Source: Gammaproteobacteria bacterium
GTDB taxonomy: Bacteria; Pseudomonadota; Gammaproteobacteria; GRL18
NCBI GenBank assembly: GCA_016744375.1
Contig: JADGEM010000040.1
Coordinates: 1 to 44,443, forward strand
Length of the DNA: 44,443 nucleotides
Reading direction: 5' to 3'
In this document: one piece after another, positions 1 to 7,912 of the stretch
How the letters are laid out: each line of letters opens with the position of its first letter
Position numbering within the stretch: position 1 is the stretch's first letter
Position numbers and translations under genes: made by a program
The notes under the pieces: model-generated
The model's input: the letters and a program-made list of their open reading frames with translations, nothing else
What the model was told of the DNA's origin: nothing
The model's database searches: none

Positions 1-84
1 GTCGTGTGGGCAGATGTACATACATGCTGTTCTGTCCTGACCTTTACAGCCATCACACTTTTCTGTGCGTACGAATGTTGGCAT
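1..84 (-). CDS. aprB: Adenylylsulfate (APS) reductase subunit beta, 5' end only
   Basis: The first 28 codons of a gene that runs off the left edge. It begins MPTFVRTEKCDGC and continues to ICPHD. Cysteines fall at residues 10, 13, 21 and 25 (C-x2-C-x7-C-x3-C-P), which is the first [4Fe-4S] ferredoxin motif of AprB. An AAGGA ribosome-binding site lies 7 nt before the ATG. In the family, AprAB interconverts sulfite + AMP and APS in the cytoplasm; in sulfur oxidisers it works in the oxidative direction together with reverse Dsr and ATP sulfurylase. The N-terminus matches my memory of AprB from purple sulfur bacteria closely, so I am fairly sure despite the short length. aprA would be expected further left, outside the window. 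Confidence 0.85.
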   Translation of the reverse strand, partial: MPTFVRTEKCDGCKGQDRTACMYICPHD

Positions 85-291
85 TTTGTTTTCCTTATAA
101 CTAAGATTTATAACTAATCAAACTAAATTGATACTGCCTTTCAGCAAACTCGGCAATTATACATAAGGGAAAAAGGAAAAACTACACTATTTCATTTTTT
201 CAGGACACTTTTTGATTATTAGTATTATATTATAAAATTAAATACTTAAGTACACTCTATCAAACTTAATTCATATTAGAAGCATGCGACA
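85..291 (-). promoter_or_regulatory. aprB upstream region: candidate -10 box and a 10-bp direct repeat
   Basis: This 207-nt AT-rich gap precedes aprB. On the minus strand a TATAAT hexamer lies at 156-161 (ATTATA on the plus strand), about 70 nt before the start codon; the matching -35 is poor. A perfect direct repeat TTATAACTAA occurs at 95-104 and 108-117, just upstream of the ribosome-binding site. The promoter assignment is a guess; the repeat is seen directly. Confidence 0.35.
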
Positions 292-1269
292 TCATTGTGA
301 AGAAAACAAGTTGGGAATTGATAGTCCTGGGAACATGCTCTCTGGTGAAGCAAATGGACTCATATTTTTTGAATGATTTCCATAGGTTTTATAAAATGAA
401 TCAAAGGGGTTACCTCCCTCTGGGAAAAGCCCTGGAGCGCTCATTGGGTTATATTGCAGCCCCAAAAAGGGATTCAGGTTATTTTTATTAGGACTCAGGT
501 GACTATAACCAGGCACCATACTCCCAGGAGTAACAACACCTGGAACTGTCCCCGGCAATGTACCCGGCACACTATATACCGGTACAGGAACGTATTGAAT
601 CTTTCTGTCATCACGATAGGATGGTTCATAATCGCGAGAGTACTTATTTCGTTTCGCAAAACGAGTCTTTGCTTCCATATCACTTGGGTATAATAATTGT
701 GGATAGGGGCGATTATATCTTTTTTGTCTTATGTGTCTCGCGGGACGGGATAAAGCGGGGTAATTATTACCTTGAGCATCACTCTGAGAAATATAATTAT
801 AGCCAGATTTTTCTTGTTCAGGATAGCGATATGCCTCAGACTTATTTAACCCAGGGCTATTTGATCCAAAGTTACTGTATTTATAGTGTTCAGAGTGACC
901 AAACAAATCCTGTTTATCAGTATCATAGTAATCGGGTTGATTTTGTAAATATTGAACCTGACGATCACCGGAGTAATAGCGATTGGTTTTATTTTGAAAC
1001 TGCTGCCTTTCAGGTGCAGGATAATTATCATTAGAAAGATATTGCTCTGTATTTGAATAGTATGATTCACTATCGGATTCTTTGAATGCTTTGGGGTATG
1101 CCCACTCCCGTTGGCCGGCATAACGATCTTCGCGCTCAGTTCTATATTGGTATTGTTCGGATTGTTCAGCAATATCACTGGGATACACATAGTTGTTTGC
1201 AACAGCAGGTAATAAGCACATTGCCAAAAGAGCAAACAGCGCTGATAAAGAATAATATTTCAAAGACAT
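292..1269 (-). CDS. Secreted tyrosine-rich low-complexity protein, unknown function
   Basis: A 325-residue protein with a clear Sec signal peptide (MSLKYYSLSALFALL... ending near PAVA/N at about residue 24). The mature part is rich in Tyr, Asn, Ser, Gln and Pro and has no recognisable domain. Around residues 225-255 there is a run of short VPG/TPG units (SVPGTLPGTVPG), and the C-terminus is rich in NPF, PGLF and SPF motifs. No cysteines are obvious in the mature chain. It lies upstream of aprB in the same direction, 207 nt away. By composition it could be an exported structural or matrix protein. In a sulfur oxidiser a sulfur-globule-associated role is thinkable, but nothing in the sequence proves it. 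Confidence 0.7.
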   Translation of the reverse strand: MSLKYYSLSALFALLAMCLLPAVANNYVYPSDIAEQSEQYQYRTEREDRYAGQREWAYPKAFKESDSESYYSNTEQYLSNDNYPAPERQQFQNKTNRYYSGDRQVQYLQNQPDYYDTDKQDLFGHSEHYKYSNFGSNSPGLNKSEAYRYPEQEKSGYNYISQSDAQGNNYPALSRPARHIRQKRYNRPYPQLLYPSDMEAKTRFAKRNKYSRDYEPSYRDDRKIQYVPVPVYSVPGTLPGTVPGVVTPGSMVPGYSHLSPNKNNLNPFLGLQYNPMSAPGLFPEGGNPFDSFYKTYGNHSKNMSPFASPESMFPGLSIPNLFSSQ

Positions 1270-1309
1270 TCCAATTGTATCCTGTAGTTATTTTTGTAAA
1301 AAGAGAGTT

Positions 1310-3214
1310 TCATCCTGTTTTCTTCTCTTGTCGTAATAATTTGTGTTTATGTATCCAACGCCAGATGTAACCACCTGCAAGTTCATACCCCGTATGCAAA
1401 TAATTATAGGTATTAACATTACTGACAGACCAGCACATTAAATGCATACTTTCTTTATCTCCGCATAATAATAGCTGATCACCTTCATGAATTTCAAAAT
1501 CATCATCAGGCAGCAAAAAAGTATGAGATTTGTCAGAAAAAATAAAATTTGGCATTTTATGCCTAAGCTCTGTAAATTCATTAACCTTACGTCGTACTAA
1601 TAGGACAACACATTTTAAAGATTTATCCCTGTTTCTCGGATGCCTTAAAATATGGCCAATAGTAATTGTATCTTTTTTTATAAAACACATGATTGCAGGG
1701 GTTTGTTTATGAGAAATCTCAACCATCCATGTCATTGCCATATCTTCAATAAAACTACTAATCCGACTAATTAAAATATTAGCCCATTGATCTTTCTGAC
1801 GTCTGGCTAGAGATAAAAAAACAGACAATAAGGGTGTTTTAATAATTGACAGAATTTCACCGGCAACAATATTTGCCGGCTGCATAATAAAATCAAGATC
1901 CGCTTTAACAAACACCGCCTCATTACGACTAAAATTCTGCCTGGCAATAGAGAATAATTTACCCTTTCTGTTGCCTTTAGTATTCAAATCATCGGAATTA
2001 TTTATTGTTTCGGTAAAACTTCGAGCCCCGTATTTATTAATATGCTCCTTATTTCGTAACTTCCCCAGATAGTGACGCTTTACTTCATCCTGAGCAGTAA
2101 GAACAATGGATAAATTATTTGCATCATTGTCCGTTCCTGCAACAATTGCAGCAGCATTCATAATCTTAGCCTCACGCAGTGTTACGGCTTCAGTTCCTCG
2201 CCCAATTATCGCACCTTCCGGTGGAAAAGTAATATCTGGAGAGGCCTCAATAATAACTGTTTTTACCCCGATATAATTTAAATGTCTGGATACAGCCTTG
2301 CCAAATCGACCATAGCCACAAATAACCCAGGTCCCCATTGGCGGTTCAACTGGTTCAGTCCTCACATTGTGGTAAGGATTTGTCAACCATTCATAAACCA
2401 GATAAGCGCTGGGCGAACGTACTGATAATGCCAACCTCCTGGCATAGATTTCATATGGATTGATAATATGAGTAGTGCCAAATGAAGCCATATTAGCCTC
2501 AGCTTCAGCTGTTTCTGCTCGACAAACAACCATAAGGTCTTCACCTAACATACGTTCTTTGTTCAACAAACGTGCTGTTATAGCAATTTTTAAATTCACA
2601 TCATCTTTATTGGTTAATGCAATCACGCCCTGGCAATATTTATGGGTCAAACCTGCTGTTTCAAGAACCTCTGGAAAAGACGCATTGGCTGCTAAAGCAG
2701 GAATTTCAACATCCGGCTCTTCGATTTGAAGCGAATCAATACGCTCTGAATCAATATCAAGAACAACTGATAATATATGATTTTCAGATAATTCATGTGC
2801 TAATAATTTACCAGTATCACCATAACCGCATATAAGATAAAAAGGGTCTCGTATTCGCTGCACCTTTTTTCGAAAGTCATTTTCTCTTAATATTTTTTTA
2901 AATGCCTGGTTTTGCAAAGTACTGATCAATGCACCAATACTATAAAGCCAAATGGTTACCGTTGCATAAATGCCAAATACCGTCCACATTCTCTGAGCAT
3001 TGGTAAACTCATAGGGAATTTCACCAAATCCAATCGTTGATCCCATAAAGCTAACAAAATAAAAGGCATGAAAAAAACTCATATGCCAGACATTTCCCTG
3101 ATCATCCTGCCCTGGAATCAATACAAACCCCAGAATAACAATCGCATAACTGACGATCAGCAGCATAATCGGCAAGCGTATCTGTTTAAGCAATAAGAAG
3201 ATCAGACTGTTCAT
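1310..3214 (-). CDS. Potassium channel with two RCK (TrkA-N) domains
   Basis: A 634-residue protein. Two N-terminal membrane helices (about residues 13-33 and 77-100) flank a pore loop with the selectivity-filter sequence STIGFGE (59-65). Then come two Rossmann RCK domains with dinucleotide-type glycine motifs, ICGYGDTGK near 128 and ICGYGRFGK near 298. The last ~250 residues include a TrkA-C-like segment (LPDDDFEIHEGDQLLLCG). This is the MthK/GsuK-type layout with tandem RCKs in one chain, so it is likely a ligand-gated K+ channel of the inner membrane. The start codon overlaps the stop of the upstream small membrane gene by one base (TAATG), which suggests translational coupling. Confidence 0.88.
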   Translation of the reverse strand: MNSLIFLLLKQIRLPIMLLIVSYAIVILGFVLIPGQDDQGNVWHMSFFHAFYFVSFMGSTIGFGEIPYEFTNAQRMWTVFGIYATVTIWLYSIGALISTLQNQAFKKILRENDFRKKVQRIRDPFYLICGYGDTGKLLAHELSENHILSVVLDIDSERIDSLQIEEPDVEIPALAANASFPEVLETAGLTHKYCQGVIALTNKDDVNLKIAITARLLNKERMLGEDLMVVCRAETAEAEANMASFGTTHIINPYEIYARRLALSVRSPSAYLVYEWLTNPYHNVRTEPVEPPMGTWVICGYGRFGKAVSRHLNYIGVKTVIIEASPDITFPPEGAIIGRGTEAVTLREAKIMNAAAIVAGTDNDANNLSIVLTAQDEVKRHYLGKLRNKEHINKYGARSFTETINNSDDLNTKGNRKGKLFSIARQNFSRNEAVFVKADLDFIMQPANIVAGEILSIIKTPLLSVFLSLARRQKDQWANILISRISSFIEDMAMTWMVEISHKQTPAIMCFIKKDTITIGHILRHPRNRDKSLKCVVLLVRRKVNEFTELRHKMPNFIFSDKSHTFLLPDDDFEIHEGDQLLLCGDKESMHLMCWSVSNVNTYNYLHTGYELAGGYIWRWIHKHKLLRQEKKTG

Positions 3215-3597
3215 TAGCGCCTGACAACAACTGTTTCAATAACCAAAAGAACAACGGACGTCAGGTTAGCTATCAGGGCACCTCCGGAAACAGAAACAAT
3301 TGTTGACATAACATCCGGGGTGACTCCCGTTGTTGATACATGTTCTGCAATACCCCAAATAATGGCAGCAGCAAACAAATGAATGTCTGCCACCAGGCTG
3401 GTTGCCAATAATACCGCTCCAATATGTGAACGATCACCTAATTTAATCACTGTTGCAATTAGACTAATTACAATCGCTGCAAATAATTCATAAACATGAT
3501 GATGAGCCGGGTTGTCAATTTCACCAATAAAAAAACCAAAATTAATTGTTAATGCAAAAACAACAAAAAATGCAAAGGAAACTTTTTCAAAATTCAT
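3214..3597 (-). CDS. Small four-helix membrane protein (DUF6394-like)
   Basis: A 127-residue protein that is almost entirely hydrophobic, with about four membrane helices and a histidine cluster (NPAHHHVYE) after the first. It resembles the uncharacterised family I know as DUF6394, which often sits beside TrkA/K+ channel genes; the family name is from memory. The stop overlaps the ATG of the K+ channel, so the two are co-translated and the protein is probably a channel partner or accessory subunit. The ribosome-binding site is AGGA, 9 nt before the ATG, within the last unit of a 13-bp tandem repeat. Confidence 0.7.
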   Translation of the reverse strand: MNFEKVSFAFFVVFALTINFGFFIGEIDNPAHHHVYELFAAIVISLIATVIKLGDRSHIGAVLLATSLVADIHLFAAAIIWGIAEHVSTTGVTPDVMSTIVSVSGGALIANLTSVVLLVIETVVVRR

Positions 3598-3607
3598 AAA
3601 CTTAATT

Positions 3608-3646
3608 CCTGAGATGACGCCCTGAAATAACGCCCTGAGATAATAG
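3608..3646. repeat. Three tandem 13-bp repeats in the leader of the K+ channel operon
   Basis: Units CCTGAGATGACGC, CCTGAAATAACGC and CCTGAGATAATAG start at 3608, 3621 and 3634, an exact 13-bp period. On the minus strand each unit carries a TCAGG core, and the unit nearest the gene supplies the ribosome-binding site of the small membrane protein. Confidence 0.75.
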
Positions 3647-3733
3647 TTAAACTATAGCAGATAGATAAAAAAAAACCTGAATCAAAAGCCTAAGCACCCT
3701 CATTAAGTGAAGGTTTTATAAGGTAAAAAAAAA

Positions 3734-3755
3734 GCGATGTACTCACATCGCTTTT
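3734..3755 (-). terminator. Rho-independent terminator after the dynamin-like gene
   Basis: Perfect 7-bp stem GCGATGT/ACATCGC (3734-3740 and 3745-3751) with a 4-nt loop, flanked by A9 on the left and T4 on the right. Read on the minus strand it is a GC-containing hairpin followed by a U-run, 24 nt after the stop of the dynamin-like gene. It would work more weakly on the plus strand. Confidence 0.85.
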
Positions 3756-3778
3756 ATCTATTGAGCCATTAAACTGTT

Positions 3779-5287
3779 TTAATTTACAGTTTCTTCAGCA
3801 AGTTCTGATGCTTCCCTCGCCCGTTGCTCTTGCTCAACTGCCTGGCGCTTCGCTTCCCTGCGCCCTAAAGGATCAGCAAAGTTATCATTCAGAGCTTTAA
3901 CAAAATTATCAGCTTCGTTGCGAACTCGTTCAATTGCTTTACGACCTCTTCTACCCCAGCCTGCAGGCTTAATAGCAAAAACACTCCGTAGAGGAAAAGT
4001 ATTTTTTAGAAAAGCAGCTGCAATATTACCAGGGCCATTCTCAGTTGGTAATTTTTTTACAATTCTTCGGGCAACAAATCTACGAACCCAAAAATGTATG
4101 GCTCCAAAAACAAGGATCAATATACCCGCAATCACACCCTGAGCCACAGTACTGGCTTTAAGTGATTCCAGCCAGGGAGGCTGGAAAGACCAATCAACCC
4201 AGTAATCGCCATAGATTGAAAGTCCAATGAGTAATGAAATCAATAAGCCATAAAGAATGCCATCAGTGATTAGAACAGAACGGTACCAGGAATCCATTGC
4301 CTCTTTTATTTTAGGAACAGCAACATGTTCTATTTGGTTGGCTGTATTTTCAAGGGCACCAATAATGCGATACACTCGCTCGACACTGACTTCCTGCATA
4401 CGGTGTTCAATTTCACCCATATCAATATCAAGTTTTTCCTTATAACGCCTGCGCAAATGCTCATCAGGAATTTCAGGTGCTATTTTTTCATTATAAATGC
4501 AGTAAAATCGTCCCGTTGAGAGTCCAGTTTGAACAACAGCACGCTGCCAGGCAGCAACAACCTGCTCAGCATTGTCTTCTTTAGCAGTAGAGTCCATTTG
4601 ATTAAGAATGAATAAAAATTTCCCAGCATCATTGCGTCGAATGGTTCCTTCAACCAGGTGTTCCAGAGTATCTTTCATCGCACCGGGTTCGGGATGTCTG
4701 GCATCAAAAAAGACCAGAACCAGATCAGCAAGGTCGATTATGTGATCAGTAATTTTTAGAGTCGCATTACGTTGTTCGTCCGCATCAAATCCCGGTGAAT
4801 CAATTAAGATTTTGCCTTTTAATACATCACTTTTACAGGTTTTCAGTTGTAGATAGGTGTCAATTCGACTCCCCTCTCCTGCGGAGACCTTTTCTATATC
4901 TTCACTGATTTGGTAAAAAGGAAGGCGTGGATCGGCATCAAGGGCTAAACCGGGAAGAACTCTGACCTTGTCTTCCTGGCTGTAGCAAATAACCGTAAAT
5001 TTATCATCAACAGCCTGATTACCGGTTAATTGCAGATCAACATCGAGATAACTGTTTAGAAAGGAAGATTTACCCGCAGAAAAGGTCCCTAATACAGAAA
5101 TCAGGGGCCACCAGGAGATTGTTGTAGCAAATGATTGCTCAGTATTTAATAAACCAAGACGATAAGCCACTTTATCCAGTTCTTTAAAAGAGTCAACTGC
5201 ATCAATTAGAATCGGGTTTTCTGTGGCCAGGTTGTCTTGTAGACTCTTAAGTCTTGATTTAAGTAATGTACTTGGACCTTCAAACAT
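3779..5287 (-). CDS. Dynamin-like GTPase with C-terminal membrane helices
   Basis: A 502-residue protein with an N-terminal GTPase domain. Visible motifs are G1 GTFSAGKSS (67-75), G3 DSPGF (163-167) and G4 NQMD (229-232). A helical segment follows, then two membrane helices (about 338-362 and 384-402), a basic stretch and a charged helical tail rich in Glu, Arg and Ala. This fits bacterial dynamin-like or membrane-anchored large GTPases that remodel or tether membranes. AGGAG lies about 9 nt before the ATG. It is last in a co-oriented run with the coiled-coil membrane protein, TPR protein and ParA ATPase, and is followed by a strong terminator. Confidence 0.85.
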   Translation of the reverse strand: MFEGPSTLLKSRLKSLQDNLATENPILIDAVDSFKELDKVAYRLGLLNTEQSFATTISWWPLISVLGTFSAGKSSFLNSYLDVDLQLTGNQAVDDKFTVICYSQEDKVRVLPGLALDADPRLPFYQISEDIEKVSAGEGSRIDTYLQLKTCKSDVLKGKILIDSPGFDADEQRNATLKITDHIIDLADLVLVFFDARHPEPGAMKDTLEHLVEGTIRRNDAGKFLFILNQMDSTAKEDNAEQVVAAWQRAVVQTGLSTGRFYCIYNEKIAPEIPDEHLRRRYKEKLDIDMGEIEHRMQEVSVERVYRIIGALENTANQIEHVAVPKIKEAMDSWYRSVLITDGILYGLLISLLIGLSIYGDYWVDWSFQPPWLESLKASTVAQGVIAGILILVFGAIHFWVRRFVARRIVKKLPTENGPGNIAAAFLKNTFPLRSVFAIKPAGWGRRGRKAIERVRNEADNFVKALNDNFADPLGRREAKRQAVEQEQRAREASELAEETVN

Positions 5288-5324
5288 TGCGCTTTCTACT
5301 CCTGTTCCTAATCATAGGAAATAG

Positions 5325-5350
5325 ACGTTAATAATTTTTAATATTAACGT
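5325..5350 (-). repeat. Stem-loop over the stop codon between coiled-coil and dynamin genes
   Basis: Perfect inverted repeat ACGTTAATA/TATTAACGT (5325-5333 and 5342-5350) with an 8-nt loop. It contains the stop codon of the upstream coiled-coil gene and lies before the dynamin-like gene. No U-run follows, so it is more likely an mRNA-stabilising or attenuating element than a full terminator. Confidence 0.5.
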
Positions 5351-5949
5351 ACTGGGGGTGGAAAAGCCAATGGTCCGGGCGAACCTTGTCCATGCCCGCG
5401 TCTGTTGCCCCATGGTGTCATGCTATCGAACATACTTTCAGCAGGATTTGAAACGGTTTTATTCATACTCCACATATCACGCTGCATAGCAACCAGACCA
5501 ACGCTCATGGTCTGTATATTTGTACTGATACCATCAATACGATCAGACACATTCTGTGCTGTTTGTGTCATAACGGTGGTATTAGAAGACATTTCCGGCA
5601 GGGTTTTAGCAACTGTATCAGCCATTAAACCCGTGCTTTGCTGCATTTTTATGATGTTACTTGAGATGATTTCCATATTGGTTGTAACCGACATAGACAT
5701 TTGATTCACAGAGCGAGTCATTTGCCGGACATCATTGGATAATGAATGCACATCATGTGTCAAGTTAAAAATTAGATAATAACCATAAGCCGCAAGTACA
5801 ATAAATGCAAATAACGCTGTATAAACAATCAGTTGAAGTCGTTGACCTTTAACATCAGAACCTTTTTTTCGTTCATCAAGTGTATCTGAATCAAATCCCG
5901 TTGCATCGGTATCCGATGTTAGTTTATGGTATAACCTTTTAATAGGCAT
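5344..5949 (-). CDS. Single-pass membrane protein with periplasmic Met-rich coiled coil
   Basis: A 201-residue protein with a basic, charged cytoplasmic N-terminus (about 1-39), one membrane helix (about 40-63) and a long helical segment with heptad-like spacing of Met, Val and Leu, as in the signalling part of chemoreceptors but without a recognisable MCP hairpin tip. The tail is Gly/Pro-rich (GNRRGHGQGSPGPL). The start is preceded by AGGAG close to the ATG. Its architecture matches the protein at 18611-19273, including a Met-rich helix ending in a Pro-Trp. Its place between a TPR protein and a dynamin-like GTPase suggests a shared envelope-associated job. Function unknown. Confidence 0.75.
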   Translation of the reverse strand: MPIKRLYHKLTSDTDATGFDSDTLDERKKGSDVKGQRLQLIVYTALFAFIVLAAYGYYLIFNLTHDVHSLSNDVRQMTRSVNQMSMSVTTNMEIISSNIIKMQQSTGLMADTVAKTLPEMSSNTTVMTQTAQNVSDRIDGISTNIQTMSVGLVAMQRDMWSMNKTVSNPAESMFDSMTPWGNRRGHGQGSPGPLAFPPPVR

Positions 5950-6147
5950 TTCTCTCTCCTAAGCATTAACCACCCCTTAGCAATTAATTTTAAACTATTG
6001 ATTACTTTAATCTATTGTAAAACGAATATCTTACAATAGGTAATTATATTTTAAGTTTATTAGAATTTACTAATAAAGCAATCTATTTTTTATCTTTTTT
6101 TATTACTCTTTTAACTAAAATTCAGAAAATGTCCTTACACATTTTTT
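5950..6147 (-). promoter_or_regulatory. Intergenic region with an inverted repeat and a candidate terminator
   Basis: A very AT-rich spacer. A perfect 9-bp inverted repeat CTATTGTAA/TTACAATAG (6012-6020 and 6031-6039) sits about 65-90 nt before the coiled-coil gene start, as an operator might. A second hairpin AAAATGT/ACATTTT (6126-6132 and 6139-6145) has U-rich flanks and could terminate transcripts from the TPR gene. Roles are inferred from position. Confidence 0.4.
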
Positions 6148-6166
6148 GACTCCAGAAAGTTATATT

Positions 6167-6185
6167 CCTGAATAATTTATTCAGG
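6167..6185 (-). repeat. 19-nt palindrome just after the TPR gene
   Basis: CCTGAATAA-T-TTATTCAGG is a perfect palindrome 1 nt beyond the stop codon of the TPR gene. No U-run follows. It resembles the other stem-loops found directly after stop codons in this window. Confidence 0.45.
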
Positions 6186-6186
6186 A

Positions 6187-7173
6187 TTAATGCGCCTGTT
6201 TCCTCTTAATAATTACACGCTGTTGAGCAGCTATTTTTTTATCAATTAATCCTGTTGCAGAAAAAATCCTCCAGGCTTCATCAAAACGATTATGGTTCAC
6301 TAGTCGAGTGACAAATTTAGTATTTGCAGCCAGGTACTCCGATGTCTTATTTTGTGTTCTGTATACATTTGCAAGTTCACCCATTACGTCTGGTAGCTCA
6401 GGCAGTTGCTTGCTCAGCTGTTTATATTTATTTTCTGCCAGATAATATTTTTTTTCATCAAAAGCAACTCTAGCCTGTATTAGTAACCTCCGTTGCTCCG
6501 GTGTATTAATTTGAGGTTTGACAGATTTAGGCTTATTATCTTCAGATTTTACTGGTATCAGCATAAGCATTCGAGACTGTAATTCTTTTTGCCTGTTACG
6601 TATCTCTTTTTGCAGTTTTGTCGTCTGCATTTTCGAACGACTTTCTTTTTTCTTTTTCTTAACCTCTATTATTTGTGTCTCACTTTCTGGTTCAAATTCT
6701 TCAGCAGAGAGATGCTGAGTTTCCTCCTGTTGAGAAACATCATCATGTTCAGTTATCTCTTGAGAAGTTGATGCCTTAAACTTTTCAGCCTGTGTTAGTT
6801 CAGCTTCTATTTCACTTTCAACTGGATATTCTATCTTCCCATCAACAGGCGCATATTGGACTGTTTTTTCAGCACTATCCATAGCCTCTCGCTCTTCAAC
6901 AGAGAGCGTTTGTCTATACTGCTCCATACGATGAACGAAGTCATTGGATGAACGAGTAACGGCTACAGCATCAGCCACACCACTACCTGATTGTTTCTTC
7001 TCTACAGCCTTAAGCTGATTATGAGAAATCACTTTCGCAACAGGCTGCTGCTCAACATCCTCAACAATATTATGAACTGGCCAGATTTCATCTTTAACCC
7101 AGTAAATATAAACTGCAAATGAAAAGATAATAATAAGTGTTAAATGGCTCAGTATCCAGCGAAAAAAAGCCAT
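6187..7173 (-). CDS. Membrane-anchored TPR protein, probably periplasmic
   Basis: I choose the internal ATG at 7173 (MAFFRWILSH) because AGGA lies about 7 nt upstream; an earlier in-frame ATG at 7230 would overlap the ParA gene and lacks a ribosome-binding site. The 328-residue product has one N-terminal membrane helix with a positive N-terminus, placing the rest in the periplasm. A Glu/Gln-rich linker and a strongly basic helix (KKKKKESRSK) follow. The C-terminal ~100 residues carry TPR-like helices (ARVAFDEKKYYLAENKYKQL, then LANVYRTQNK). The layout recalls TonB- or GspB-type anchored adaptors but no such family is identified. It follows parA by 31 nt and is probably co-transcribed. Confidence 0.72.
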   Translation of the reverse strand: MAFFRWILSHLTLIIIFSFAVYIYWVKDEIWPVHNIVEDVEQQPVAKVISHNQLKAVEKKQSGSGVADAVAVTRSSNDFVHRMEQYRQTLSVEEREAMDSAEKTVQYAPVDGKIEYPVESEIEAELTQAEKFKASTSQEITEHDDVSQQEETQHLSAEEFEPESETQIIEVKKKKKESRSKMQTTKLQKEIRNRQKELQSRMLMLIPVKSEDNKPKSVKPQINTPEQRRLLIQARVAFDEKKYYLAENKYKQLSKQLPELPDVMGELANVYRTQNKTSEYLAANTKFVTRLVNHNRFDEAWRIFSATGLIDKKIAAQQRVIIKRKQAH

Positions 7174-7204
7174 TTTCGGTCCTATAGTTTTCGACACAAT
7201 AGAC

Positions 7205-7825
7205 CTATCCAGGGTAAACCATACTGGCAAATTTATTTACTTCAGCAGCCGCTTTTCCTTTAGGCTCAAGCTCAAACACAGCCAGACCTTCACTAAAGGA
7301 CCTGCGATAAGTTGTTCTTTGATACAGGCGGGTATCAATTAAATCAATATAGGGCAGCATCTTAAGTGCATCTTCAGCTTCGCCGGTTTCCCGAACCCCT
7401 TTATGAGTATCGGCTCGATTAACAAAGCCAAGCATTTGCGGCATATTTTTCTTACCACGGACATCTAAAACCATTTTAATAAAGCGCTGAGTTGACCAGA
7501 TATCAGCCTGACTTGGAGGAACTGGAACAATAATACGATCGGTCAGTGCAATGGCTTTCTTCATAGACTCGGTATCAGCAGTGCCAATATCAATTAGCAC
7601 CTCTTCATTATGAGCACTTTCTAACGCCGTAATTGAATTACTGATGGATATAACAGGCTCATATTCATCTTCCTCACGGATATCACCAACATCACTTAGA
7701 GTTGCCTGAGGATCAAGATCAAACAATTTGACCTCATGATCATTTAACGCCAGCCATACAGCCAGGTTAAAAGTTACTGTGCTCTTTCCTGTACCGCCTT
7801 TCAGATTACCTACCACTGTGATCAT
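7205..7825 (-). CDS. ParA/MinD-family ATPase without a ParB partner nearby
   Basis: A 206-residue protein starting MITVVGNLKGGTGKST, the deviant Walker A motif (KGGTGKST, residues 9-16) of ParA-type ATPases. A Walker A' DLDPQAT motif lies near residues 37-43, and VPVPPSQADIWS resembles the ParA/MipZ/Soj segment. It is short, without an N-terminal HTH, as in orphan ParA proteins that position carboxysomes (McdA), chemotaxis arrays or other cargo. No ParB, chromosome-origin or plasmid genes are present; the next genes encode a membrane TPR protein, a coiled-coil protein and a dynamin-like GTPase. AGGA precedes the start. I infer a cargo-positioning role, with the cargo unproven. Confidence 0.85.
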   Translation of the reverse strand: MITVVGNLKGGTGKSTVTFNLAVWLALNDHEVKLFDLDPQATLSDVGDIREEDEYEPVISISNSITALESAHNEEVLIDIGTADTESMKKAIALTDRIIVPVPPSQADIWSTQRFIKMVLDVRGKKNMPQMLGFVNRADTHKGVRETGEAEDALKMLPYIDLIDTRLYQRTTYRRSFSEGLAVFELEPKGKAAAEVNKFASMVYPG

Positions 7826-7854
7826 ACAAATTCCTGCTAATCAAAACACCCTTC

Positions 7855-7884
7855 CTTTTTTGTCAATACATTGAATCAAAAAAG
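7855..7884 (-). terminator. Weak candidate terminator after the sulfur-globule-like gene
   Basis: CTTTTTTG (7855-7862) pairs with CAAAAAAG (7877-7884), and TCAAT with ATTGA inside, leaving a 2-nt bulge. The stem is nearly all A/T. It lies between the stop of the 7913-8338 gene and the parA start, so it may only partly separate them. Confidence 0.3.
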
Positions 7885-7912
7885 ACACGGGGCTTTTGTA
7901 AATGACAAAGAT

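Noticed and set aside
558..1034. 158-codon plus-strand frame opposite the Tyr-rich secreted gene
   Set aside because: It is antisense to a gene with signal peptide and consistent composition and shows no domain or ribosome-binding site.
7174..7230. Longer N-terminus of the TPR protein starting at 7230
   Set aside because: It would overlap the ParA gene by 26 nt, has no ribosome-binding site, and adds residues before the membrane helix; 7173 has AGGA properly placed.
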